Position numbers and translations under genes: made by a program. The notes under the pieces are model-generated. The model was not told the origin of the DNA and made no database searches. It saw nothing but the letters and a program-made list of their open reading frames with translations. From Echinarachnius parma (taxonomy: Eukaryota > Echinodermata > Echinoidea > Clypeasteroida > Echinarachniidae), in NCBI GenBank assembly GCA_037951105.1, contig JBAMJV010011124.1, forward strand, positions 58,424 to 122,423: a stretch of 64,000 nucleotides of DNA. Direction: 5' to 3'. Position 1 is the stretch's first letter. Each line of letters opens with the position of its first letter. This document shows, piece by piece, positions 30,977 to 41,377 of the stretch.

Positions 30977-31870
30977 ATACCATGGTATTACTATAGTACT
31001 ACCACGGTACTGTATACCGTGGTAGTACCATGGTAGTACCACGGTATATTACTGTAGAGGAACATGGTATTGTAGTACCATGGTAGTACCACGGTATAGT
31101 ACTGTGGTAGTACCACGGTATAGTACCGTGGTAGTACCATGGCATGGTAGTACCGTGGTAGTACCACGGTATAGTAGCATGATGGTAGTACCACGGTATA
31201 GTACCGTGGTAGTACCACGGTATGGTAGTACCATGGTATAGTACCGTGGTAGTACCACGGTATAGTACCGTGGTAGTACCACGGTATAGTACCGTGGTAG
31301 TACCACGGTATGGTAGTACCACGGTATAGTACCGTGGTAGTACCACGGTATGGTAGTACCACGGTATAGTACCGTGGTAGTACCACGGTATGGTAGTACC
31401 ATGGTATAGTACCATGGTAGTACCACGGTATAGTACCGTGGTAGTACCACGGTATGGTAGTACCACGGTATAGTACCGTGGTTGTACCACGGTATGGTAG
31501 TACCACGGTATAGTACCATGGTACTACCACGGTACTATACCGTAGTACTACCATGGTACTACCACTGTATTACCATACCATGGTACTACCACGGTACTAT
31601 ACCGTGGTACTACCACGGTACTACCTACTATGGTACTTCCACGGACCAACAAAACCACAATATTACCATGGTACTACCACGGTACTACGATGGTACTACC
31701 ATGGTATAATATATCGTGTTACTACGATGCCATGGTACTACCATGGTAATACCATGGTAATACCGCGGTATACCATGGTACAGAACCTGGGCCAATATAC
31801 CGTGTCAACACGGTATTGTACCGTGCCATGGTATTACCATGGTACTACCATGGTATTACCATGGTACTTT
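30977..31870. repeat. CCATGG/CCGTGG-type palindromic array 2
   Basis: About 900 bp of TACCATGGTA and TACCGTGGTA palindromes with GTAGTACC spacers, often in a 30-46 bp higher-order unit containing CACGGTATAGTACCGTGG. The spacer sense flips near 31515-31545, so the array forms one giant imperfect palindrome. Its right border is near-identical, inverted, to the left border of array 1. Confidence 0.9.
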
Positions 31871-31879
31871 TTTATAAGG

Positions 31880-32596
31880 GGCGCCTGAGCAGTCTCATAT
31901 TGGCCGATCGACAGACGGAATAGTACCCCGGCCTGATGGGCGGAAGAAGGGGGCCAAATCCGATCCCAAGTCTTCGAAACCAAAGTCGTCTGAGAAGACT
32001 TCAAAAAAGACTGACGCCGGGCCCGTTGTTGGTGCCCCAGCTTCAGCGGCAATTTTACCTCGCCCGAGTACTCGCTCGGCGGCCGTGCCCGCCGGGGTAG
32101 CGAGCGCCGCTCCGCCGCTCAATCCGTCCGCGGCCTATGGCTTCTTCGTTCAAGCACTCCAGTCCGTGCTTTCGTCCGCGCAGTCCCAGGGCGGGGCGGG
32201 CTTGCCGTTAGCCGCCCCAGTCCCTCCTCCTTCTAGCGGTCACTCGCTTGTTTCTCGGGCCCTTCCCGCACGGGCGGGCGATACCACAGGCCCGAAGGAA
32301 CGGATTCCCTGCACGATATCACGGGCTCCCGACTCTCCGCGGTCCGTCGGCTCCCCGCGTGGGGAGGATTGTGATACGGGGGCTCGCTCCCCGCGGCAAT
32401 CCCGCTCGCGTGTCCGGATATTCTCGAGTCCCCGTCGCCGCGAGTTTTCCCCGCCCCGCCGCCGGGGACGGGCTGAGGTCGGGTCCGTTCACCTGACTGA
32501 AGTCTCGGATGAGGAGTTTGGCTATCACCGCCCCCGGGTGTCGGCCCGGGCCGATTACTGGCGGGATGATGCCAGTGCTTCTTCTATCGAGTCCAG
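31880..32596 (+). mobile_element. DIRS ORF1 (gag-like) region, left part
   Basis: GC-rich, Ser/Pro/Arg-rich low-complexity coding sequence typical of DIRS ORF1 N-terminal regions. It is bounded on the right by the inserted DNA transposon. Part of the element at 31877-38890. Confidence 0.6.
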
Positions 32597-34195
32597 TGGC
32601 CATATTCATAAAACCCCGATAAGCTAGTTGGTTGATCAAATTACGATTTCGATGTCCGCTAGGCTTAACTGGTATTCACAAAAGGCCGATAGGCTAAATT
32701 CGCTATCGTAGTCAAGGCCTGGCCTAGCATGACAACCCATATGTCTAAATTCCACAAGCATTTGGTATTCCACGACATTGTTAGTCGAAATGCGAACAAT
32801 TACAACAATAGATCTGCGGTGCCGACTAAATGCATTGACATCTATTTATGCGGGACGTTCTGAATAGAGCTTTGTTGGACTTACAACAAAGGCGTGAAGT
32901 TGAATGCCGACTTAACACCCAGCTAATTTTTTCTTATTCACCAAAGCCAGATAGGACAAATTTTAGCGACACTGGACCAAAAATTTAGAGGTACTCTGAT
33001 GTACCTCTAAATTGCTAGCAAGTAACAATCTGCCCGGTTTCTGTGTGTATATGCGTGTGGCGCGATCGTGAACATGGCAAGGGGAATATTCGAATAAGGG
33101 ATATAAGAGATTTTTTTATGATAGCGTGATGTTAGTTCAAAATAGTTCCCCAAGTAACATACTTTTCCGTGTTTGCCCTAGCATCCTTGTACTTCAGCAA
33201 TAACATATTTTATCAGCTTAAATTACATGTTTTTATCTGGAGAGTAATTTACCTTTATTTGTCCTTTTTGTGACATATTAGCTTACTTTTGCAGTTCGGA
33301 TTGATTTTATGTGATTTAAATTCTGTGTTGATGAATCTATCTATATATAATACTATTTAATGCAATTTCGTTTCTGGTTTAGTCACTTTTCACTGCAATT
33401 GAATAGTTTCCCTTGTCATGCTATCATATTATAAGCGTGGAGGAGCTTGATCGTAATGAGGAGGGAGATGTATTTGGTTGTATTGGGGTGGCTATGAAAA
33501 CATGTGTTTACGCGTGATCCCCCCCCCCCCCCCCCCCGCCCCGCCCGAAAAAACCATCATTCACGCTCATATCTACAGTAACACCCTTACATTTAGGAAT
33601 TATAGCAAGCTTTTTGTTTTGGACACAAGTTACCGCCCCCCCCCCCCCCCCTCCCCCCCGTTTGACAATTATGTTCTACTACCCCCCCCCCCCCTTACTG
33701 CATCACGTTGTAGAACACATAAGACGCTTTTATGATTGGAACAATAAGGAACAATTCGTTCATTCACACGTTCGAGTAAACTGCGCTTTTATGCGATGTC
33801 AAACAAACTTGCAACAGATGGAATGTTACCATGACAGCCACGATGAATAAATTAGATCATCCGAGTTGTTAGCTTGTTATCGGTATGGTTAGCAGTGCTT
33901 CTTGAATTACGATTTAGCAACCCGCTACGAAGATTTTAAATGGCTATTGTATTACAGGGCTTAGACGCTCGTTGATTGGTCGATATGGTAAGGGCATAGA
34001 CAGCGTGCAGAATCTACACACATTACTAAAAACATATCTATGCTCGTGTGTGTTGTGCACTGGTTTGTGAAAACAAAGGTGATCACCCAAGCGAGTTGTG
34101 TGAGTTCCCCGCTAGTTATCGTCCAAACTGGCATTTTGGCAAGGAGATAAGGCCTAGCTGACAGATAGGCTATCGGGCTTTTATGAATATGGCCA
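32597..34195. mobile_element. Non-autonomous DNA transposon inserted in the DIRS ORF1 region
   Basis: CAGTGGCCATATTCATAAAA at the left and TTTTATGAATATGGCCACTG at the right are inverted ends, continuing into CCCGATA / TATCGGG. The 1.6 kb interior is AT-rich with long poly-C tracts (33518-33536, 33637-33658, 33682-33693) and no transposase. Its AT content contrasts sharply with the GC-rich DIRS on either side. Confidence 0.85.
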
Positions 34196-35258
34196 CTGCT
34201 CTCAATCTCAGAGATCCATAGAGATTATCTCGGATGAGATTCCCCCCGATTCGGCGCGTCCCTCGGAGGTTAGGGAGGGCAGCGCGGCCACGGATATTCT
34301 GATCAAATACTGCCCGCAGTTAAAGGCAGATTCAGTAGCCGAGTCGGACTCCGAGGCCAGACCGATCTTCTGCCTCGACTCTGATTTTAACCCGCCCAAG
34401 AGGTCACGGGCGGTGAAACTGGATACCCCGTTCTCGAGTCGTTATCATAGCCTGGCGGGCAAACCCTCTCGCGTGCAGCACGCGCGCTCGGATATGAGGT
34501 CGGATTTCCGTTTCGGTGACTCGTACTACGAGGAATATTTCAAAACCCCCAAGGTGCCGGAGTCGGCGTTCCAGGTTGGGGACGCCCGCGCCCGGGGTTC
34601 AGCTCGTAACCCTATGCGGGCCAGGGGTTTTAAAGAGGAGGAGCGCCAGATCTCTGCTATCGATCAGGCCGCTAGAGCCTCCATGAAACTGGCGGTGTTC
34701 CAGTCCTACCTATTGACGGCCCAGCGGGAGGAGGCCCGTCTCGGGGTCTCGGCCGATGACAGCAAGACAATTTCGGATCTTCTACGTCGAATTTCCGATA
34801 TGCAATTTGAGCAAGCGTCCAGGACGGCTCTCTTGTGCTCGAAACGGCGCCGCGCCCTGGTCCTCGATCAGCTGAAGCTTGAGAGGAGGGCAGAGGAGGT
34901 TCTGAGCAGTCTCCCGCTGTCAGGTCCTGATTTGTTCGCGGGCAAATTTCAATCGACGCTCGAGAAATCTATCCTCGATTCTAGCACGGCCGACAAGACG
35001 GTGCAGAAGCTAAGCAAGCCGTCATATTCGGGCAGGAAGGACAAGGTGTCGTTCTCTAGACCCTCTCGTGCGGAGCCCCCTGCTCGGGGTTATCCCTTTC
35101 GTGAACAAGGCCATCGTCCGGCCGCTAGTTCTGCCCCAGGCTCGTTCCGACGGGGGTCTGACAGGAGAGGGGGTGGACAATTCAGAAGACCGAGAGGTCA
35201 GGCCCCCCCCCCCTCTCGTCCATCGGGGCCATTCCGGGGCTTCGGCCCACGCCTATGA
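34196..35258 (+). mobile_element. DIRS ORF1 (gag-like) region, right part
   Basis: Long GC-rich coding stretch ending in an Arg/Gly/Pro-rich tail (GGGQFRRPRGQ) next to the RT region, a usual ORF1-to-pol arrangement in DIRS elements. It overlaps the RT frame slightly. Confidence 0.65.
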
Positions 35259-35259
35259 C

Positions 35260-37317
35260 TATGTCCGGGTCAAGGGCGGACGTCCCACAGTAGTGGGAGG
35301 CAGGCTCCAGTCGTTCGCCCTGTTTTGGCCTGCCGTGACTCAAAACGAAACGGTGCTGCGCATTATTCGCAAGGGATATTGCCCTCATCTGGTGGGCAAC
35401 TTCAAAAACCTACACAGACTGAGCAGAATAACGCCGCTACCCAAGAATCCAATGAAAAGGGCGGCTCTGCTCGGAGAAATAGCGTCCCTGGTAGAGAAGC
35501 GGGCCATAGTAAGGGTACGCAGCGCCCGGAGCCTCGTTCTCTCGCCAGTGTTTCTCACACCAAAAAAGAACGGCAAGTTCCGTATGGTTCTGAATCTCAA
35601 ACGGTTAAACAAGTCCGTTTTAAATTCGACCTTCAAAATGGAGACCCTTGCTCGGGTTCTGCCAATGTTGTCGCGGGGAGGATGGGCAGCGTCGATAGAT
35701 TTGACCGACGCCTACTTCCACATCCCTATCGCCCCGGCCGCTCAGCGGCTGTTCGGGTTCGCCGTCGGGGGCGCCTACTACAAGTATCGGGCTCTCCCGT
35801 TCGGGCTAAAAACCGCCCCTCGGGTTTTTACTCGGGTAGTGCAGGAGGTGGCAAAGTTCCTCCGGGAAAAAGGCGTCCAGATTTTCGTTTATCTGGACGA
35901 TTGGTTGCTGATCGCTCGTTCTCCAGACGTCCTTCGCGCTCATCTAAGGACCACTATCGAGACAGTGTCAGGTCTCGGGTTCCTCGTGAACCACGAAAAG
36001 TCTCAGCTCGAGCCCACCCAGGTCCCGGACTATCTCGGAGTCCAAATCGACCTGAATCGTATGCTCGCGCGCCCTCTTCCGCACAGGGTGGAAAGAGTGG
36101 TGGAGAGGGCTTCGACCCTGTTAGGCACTCCCAGGGCCCCGGCAAGGGCCTGGTTGCAGCTCCTCGGTTGCTTGGCGAGCCTGGTGGACTCGGTCCCTCA
36201 ATGCAGGCGGAGGATGCGAGTTCTTCAACTGGGTCTGATGGGCCAGTACCGCCCGCAGGTGGACACTATGCTAAAGACTGTAGTGCTAACGGCGCAGATG
36301 AGGTCAGCTCTGGCCTGGTGGCTGACTCCTGGCGCGCTGGTGCAGGGGAAACGGTTCGTTCCCGCCCCCACAACGGTAACGATCTTCACGGATGCGTCCT
36401 CGACAGGCTGGGGGGCTGTGTTGGGGCGTCAGAAGGCCGGGGGCCCCTGGGCCTTAGGCGAAATAGGCCAGCACATAAATCTGCTGGAATTGAGGTCGGT
36501 CTGGAAAGCACTGCAGACCTTTCTCGGGTCCGTAGTGGGACGTTCGGTTCTGATCAAGACAGACAACCTTACGGTGGTGTCCCACATCAACAAACAGGGG
36601 GGCACGAGGTCCAGGTCTCTCTGCAGGTTGACCCTGGACCTCCTGGATTGGTGCGAGGAGAATCGGGTCCTTATATCTGCCTCGCACGTCCCGGGCAAGG
36701 ACAATTACATAGCCGATTTCCTGTCCCGGGGACGGTACCTGCCTACGGAGTGGCAGCTGAATCGGGAGGTCGCACAGAGGATTTTCCTCGTGTTCGGGCA
36801 TCCAGACGTGGACCTGTTTGCGTCGATCCTGAACAAACAGCTCCCTCGATTTTGCACGAAGTACAGGGAGCCCTTGGGGCTAGCAACGGACGCGTTCTCG
36901 ATTCACTGGGCGGGCTTCCTGGGGTATGCTTTTCCCCCGTTCGCTCTGGTGCCCCAGGTCCTGCACAAGGTGCAGCAGGAGTGGGCCACGATCTACTTGG
37001 TAGCCCCGTGGTGGCCGAAGCGCCCGTGGTTCCCATCTCTGGTGGAGCTTCTCATTCACCCACCAGTCATCCTGCCGGACAGGGTGGACCTTCTGTCTCA
37101 GCCAGGGACACGAACCTTCCACCCCCTGCGCAATCTCGGATTAACACTCTGGATCATCTCAGGGCATCCGCGGCTCAGGCAGGCCTTTCAGTCAGGGCTG
37201 CCGATATGTCGGCGAGATATCTCAGGAAATCCTCAAGGGTCACTTACGATTCTAGACTGCAGGCCTTCTTCCGATGGTGTTCTGATCAGCAGATTGATCC
37301 GTCCACAGCTCCTCTAG
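35260..37317 (+). mobile_element. DIRS reverse transcriptase and RNase H region
   Basis: RT motifs in order: FLTPKKNGKFRMVLNLKRLN, SIDLTDAYFHIPI, LPFGLKTAPRVF and VYLDDWLLIA, the last holding the catalytic Asp pair. RNase H follows with IFTDASSTGWG, LLELRSVW and VPGKDNYIADFLSRG. A downstream segment (HPDVDLFAS, APWWPKRPW) is the conserved region that follows RNase H in DIRS-type pol. Confidence 0.88.
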
Positions 37318-38180
37318 GCTCGATTGCTGATTTCCTCATGTTCCTGTTTGACAAGAAGTTGGCGATGTCGACTATTAGGGGCTATAGATCGGCCGTCTCA
37401 GCGATCCATGCCGGTTTCCAGGACGGTGACTCAGTTGGCACGTCCATGCATTTGACTAGATTGATCAAGTCATTTTCCATCGCCAGACCCGCGTTCAAGA
37501 AGTTGGGTCCGGCTTGGAGTCTCCCGCGGGTCTTGCGTGGTCTTGCGAAGGCCCCATTCGAACCGATGCACAAGGCCTCGCTGTACAACTTGACCCTTAA
37601 GACTGTATTCCTCCTCGCGGTGGCCTCGGGGAGGAGACGAAGCTTCCTCCGGGCCCTCTCGGTGGCCGCAGGCCACGTTAGGTGGGAGGTGAGAGGGGTG
37701 CGGCTTGTCCCCCATGCGCGATTCATCGCGAAGAACCAAGCCGATGGAGGCTCTGCGGGGGAGGTTTTCCTCCCCTCGCTTAAAGCCTTCTCTTCGGTCC
37801 ACCAGGACAGGGCGTGGTGCCCTGTCCGGGCCCTGAAATGGTATCTGGAGAGGACGAAGACGTTGCGCTCGTCCGATCAGCTGTTCGTGAGTGTGAAGAA
37901 CCCCCACGGCGCGGTGGCTGTGGATACAATATCCAGATGGATTGTCCAGGCCATCAGGGCGGGAGGCCCAGAGGCGGTGCTGTCCCAGGGGGTCCGGGCC
38001 CACGACACGAGAGGAGTCGCTTCATCTTGGGCTCTCTTTCAAGGGGTCTCGGTGGAGGACATCATGAAGGCAGCGTATTGGCGGAACGCCAATACGTTCA
38101 CGTCATGTTACCTAACAGACGTCGCGTGTGCTGAGGCGGGTTTCGCCTCGGCAGTGCTCTCCTGCCCGAACGGACGATAG
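37137..38180 (+). mobile_element. DIRS tyrosine recombinase region
   Basis: Core-binding part with SRVTYDSRLQAFFRWC and TIRGYRSAVSAIHAGF, then catalytic-domain landmarks: GRRRSFLRAL (first Arg), HDTRG (His-x-x-Arg) and the Tyr in FTSCYLTDV. It overlaps the end of the RT/RNase H frame, as DIRS elements commonly do. Confidence 0.85.
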
Positions 38181-38524
38181 GGCAGGAGGTTGTATTATGT
38201 TATCCCCGTCCGGTGAGGTGATTGGCCGGTCCTGGGGATGTCTTTGTTCATTTCTTGGCACAAGCAGTGCAGTGGGGTGCTCCCTTAACCCCACCCTTGT
38301 TCTTTACCCGGTCCTCGAGTGTTAGGATCGGGTCTGTCGTCGTTTTTTCGTTCGCCTGTCGTCCGGAACGTTGTAGGATGGCTAGGCTGTAGGTATATGT
38401 ATACATACATATACATGTATATAGACGTTTAGGGCGTTAGTACCCCCGGTGATTTTTGGTTGTTTGTTGGTTATGTTCTCTGATTATGGACAAATTGTCC
38501 GCCCTTCCCACCGTCCTGCCTTTC

Positions 38525-38890
38525 TGTGGGAATCTGGCATTCATTACATGAATAGGTAGGTACAGCGAGGTGAAGTAGATATGTATGTTCTGTATGGAAC
38601 ATTTTATCTACGAGAGAGCTGTACCTACCTATAGGACCCCTCCCTCCTTCCCCTCTGGCGGATTTGTCCTTCGGCATAAAAGGAAGGATGATCGTTGCAT
38701 GATGGGTAGGGAGCAGGAAGTGGGGTGCCTGCGTGTCACTGGGGTCATGGGTTCAACAAACTTTATTGGTTGCCGGAACACTTCTAAGCAGGGCATAGAA
38801 CTGGCATTCATTACATGAATAGGTAGGTACAGCTCTCTCGTAGATAAAATGTTCCATACAGAACATACATTTCTACCGGAAGATGGGGAG
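38525..38890. repeat. Direct and inverted repeats at the DIRS right end
   Basis: GGCATTCATTACATGAATAG with GGTAGGTACAG occurs at 38537 and again at 38803. The following 40 bp at 38830-38870 (CTCGTAGATAAAATGTTCCA) is the inverse of 38582-38620. Split and inverted terminal repeats are typical of DIRS elements. Confidence 0.7.
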
Positions 38891-41160
38891 TGGAGGGGGG
38901 GGGGGGGGGGGGGGGGGGGCTCACGTCGGGCCACCCAATAATTTGACAAAACATTACAAACATGAGCGGACACATTTTAAATATAAACAAACAAAAACAA
39001 ACATAAGGTGTGCCTCCTGTCCAATCAGTCCAACGCACTTGGCCACTGCTCTTCTATAATCACATCACTCCACGAATAATTCTCCAGCTATTGCAACTTT
39101 GAATTGTACATCAAAAGGATTTATTGCTTTATTCAAAACGAAGTAAAACAAATTCTTATTTGTTAGTGAACACTAAGCTCTTATACCATGTATACCAATA
39201 ATAATAATCAACGCTATTTTGTGGTTGATGAGCAGAACGATTTTGACCACTTATTTTCTTAATCTACCGCTATAACTTCGATTTACCTTTCACCTTGTTG
39301 CTCTTCTATAATTCCCAAATATCCAGGACATTAGCGACTGAATAATACAATCTGAGAGTATAAACATCGAAATCACTCACATTCTACGTATAAGTCATAC
39401 AAATTCAGTCTTCCATACCATTATGAGTTATGCACTATAAAAACACTTACCGTATCTTACAGAATCGATCTATAATGACACATAATCGATCTACATAGTT
39501 ATATTACATCATCAAAATGTATACAATAATAAATCTTTGCACCAGACATACTCCTATTTTATCACCATGAGAATTATAACGAGTGCGAGTGTTTGATTTT
39601 TGCTTTTATCTAATGCTTGAAAACATGATTATTTGCAAATAATTATCCAACATAAAGCGATCAGCGTTGGTTTACAAATTATGACATAACAGGTAGCATA
39701 ATTATTTTAGCTCTTGAAATAATTTGTAAGTTCATTCAATCACATAACATTATTTTTGAACGGTACTTCATGTCTTACTCTAATAAATTGACTACTTGCA
39801 TTTTTATAATTACAACGTATATGGTCATGCGTCGTGAGGTCGCCTCCTTTTGCGTTACATGCCATTTTGGGCTTCTGCGGGACAATGTTACAGTTGGGAG
39901 CAAATATTTTCTGAGGAAGACCCCCTACCCTATCAAAACTATACATTTTCTGAAAGGAAATTGTCCAAGGAACCCAAATATGCACTCAGAATTAACACTG
40001 GGTGTACAGGTAATTATTCATATTAACCAAAACATGAAATTTTGTGTAGAGTTTTAGAGGTCAATAATTTCCTGATAACTTTTTCTAAAGTAGCTCTAGA
40101 CAAGAAATTATAATATTTTCTTGCAGAGCAGACTTAGACCTTTACAGCAATATAATATTGTATGGGGTAAATTATTATTTTACAAGAGATTTTTTCATTC
40201 ATACTTTTATTAATTTTTTGTTTTAATAATCATTAATTTTCAGTAAGTAGGAGTCACTAGATGAATGGAATATAGAGTAAAGCCTAAATATGATGAGCCA
40301 TAATACAGTTTGATAAGTAAGCTTTCTATTCATTTGATACCAAATTTGTTTTCTGAAACCTTCTATTTTTTAAGATATTAACGTTTTTACCAAGAATTCA
40401 CCAAATGTATCGGTCAAGATTGTGCCCCCCGCATTGAGTCTGTACATGAAACCCCCAATTGTCTTTGTTTGTGTTGATTTAATACAAATTTGATTTGGCA
40501 AAGACACTTTTCAATCATTTGACATTGAAGTTCAATGTTTTAGCTTTCATTTGATACCAACGTTGTTATACATCCAGTTTTCACAAAGTTATTGACGTTT
40601 TAGGAAAAATTACACTTTGAGAGGCATTTTCCCATAGACTTTGTACACGGGCGCCGCTTCCTGCGGCGCCGCTTCATGTGCCACCCTCTTGCTCCAACCT
40701 TCAAATAGCTGTATCTCCATTTTGGAAAGAGGTATACCTTTGAAACTCTGCATACAGATAGCATTCTGGTAGTTCTTTAAAATGATAACAAATTTGTTAG
40801 GAAGGGTTTTGTAGTTTTGAAAAAAATTAAAGAAAATGTTTGCAAAAAATCCCAAAATGTAACGGTGCCACCCTATTTGGGAGGCGAGTTCATGACACAT
40901 GACCATATAATTGTGTAAACTCCGAACAGATGGTTCTCATTTCGTAGGTAAACTAGTCATTAAACTACACTCGTATTAGACGTTCACATAATTTGTTGTC
41001 AAATAATGATTAATGTATGGTTTAATTCATAATTTGTGTCTGCTTCAGATTTAATTAAGTATCACCATTTCATTTTTTAAAAACATTACAGCACAGTGTA
41101 GTATATAGCATCGATAATAATGAATGGAAGACATTTAATGTCGTTGCAGTTGCAGTTGTT
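38891..41160. other. Intergenic stretch downstream of creatinase and DIRS
   Basis: Poly-G run at 38896-38919, then AT-rich sequence. The words CATTTGATACCAA (40335, 40549) and CCATAGACTTTGTACA (40632) suggest worn repeats. A GC-rich hairpin GCGCCGCTTC occurs twice near 40650-40672. No supported exon. Confidence 0.4.
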
Positions 41161-41167
41161 GTTGACT

Positions 41168-41173
41168 TTATTT
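41168..41173 (-). terminator. PolyA signal of the creatinase gene
   Basis: AATAAA on the minus strand begins five bases after the TAG stop. If used, the 3' UTR is extremely short. Confidence 0.5.
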
Positions 41174-41177
41174 CAGT

Positions 41178-41377
41178 CTATTTCTTGATGATGTTGTATT
41201 CCGGACCGTACGGATAGTGTGTAATATTTCTCGCGCCATCATCGGTGAGGACGAGGATGTTGTGTTCCCTGTAGCCTCCTGCCCCAGGCTCTCCTTCGGG
41301 TACGGTGATCATGGGTTCCATGGAAACCACCATATTGGGCTCGAGCACGGTCTCGATGTCCTCTCGGATCTCCAAGG
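41178..41377 (-). CDS. Creatinase exon 6 (C-terminus)
   Basis: Acceptor aaccaag; completes codon 405 and runs to TAG. Encodes LEIREDIETVLEPNMVVSME (Glu425), then GAGGYREHNIL and YPYGPEYNIIKK, ending like the bacterial enzyme (FPYGPEKNIIRK). Phase 1 entry. Confidence 0.92.

Larger units (their letters stand above)
31877..38890 (+). mobile_element. DIRS-type tyrosine-recombinase retroelement (fossil)
   Basis: GC-rich block unlike the AT-rich host DNA. Parts in order: ORF1 (gag-like) region from about 31880, split by an inserted DNA transposon at 32597-34195 and ending near 35258; RT and RNase H region about 35260-37317; tyrosine recombinase about 37137-38180; a right-end region with direct and inverted repeats (38525-38890). 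Reverse transcriptase plus tyrosine recombinase, with no protease or DDE integrase, is the DIRS order. The enzyme regions have long open frames, so the copy looks young. One clear break, the insertion in ORF1, is evident. Termini are approximate. Confidence 0.85.

Noticed and set aside
30991-31888. Frames up to 187 codons in array 2
   Set aside because: Same artefact of the palindromic repeat; no protein signature.
35325-37136. First part of a 951-codon frame overlapping the DIRS RT region
   Set aside because: Before about 37137 it is only the shadow of the RT/RNase H frame in GC-rich DNA; only the last 345 or so codons match a tyrosine recombinase.
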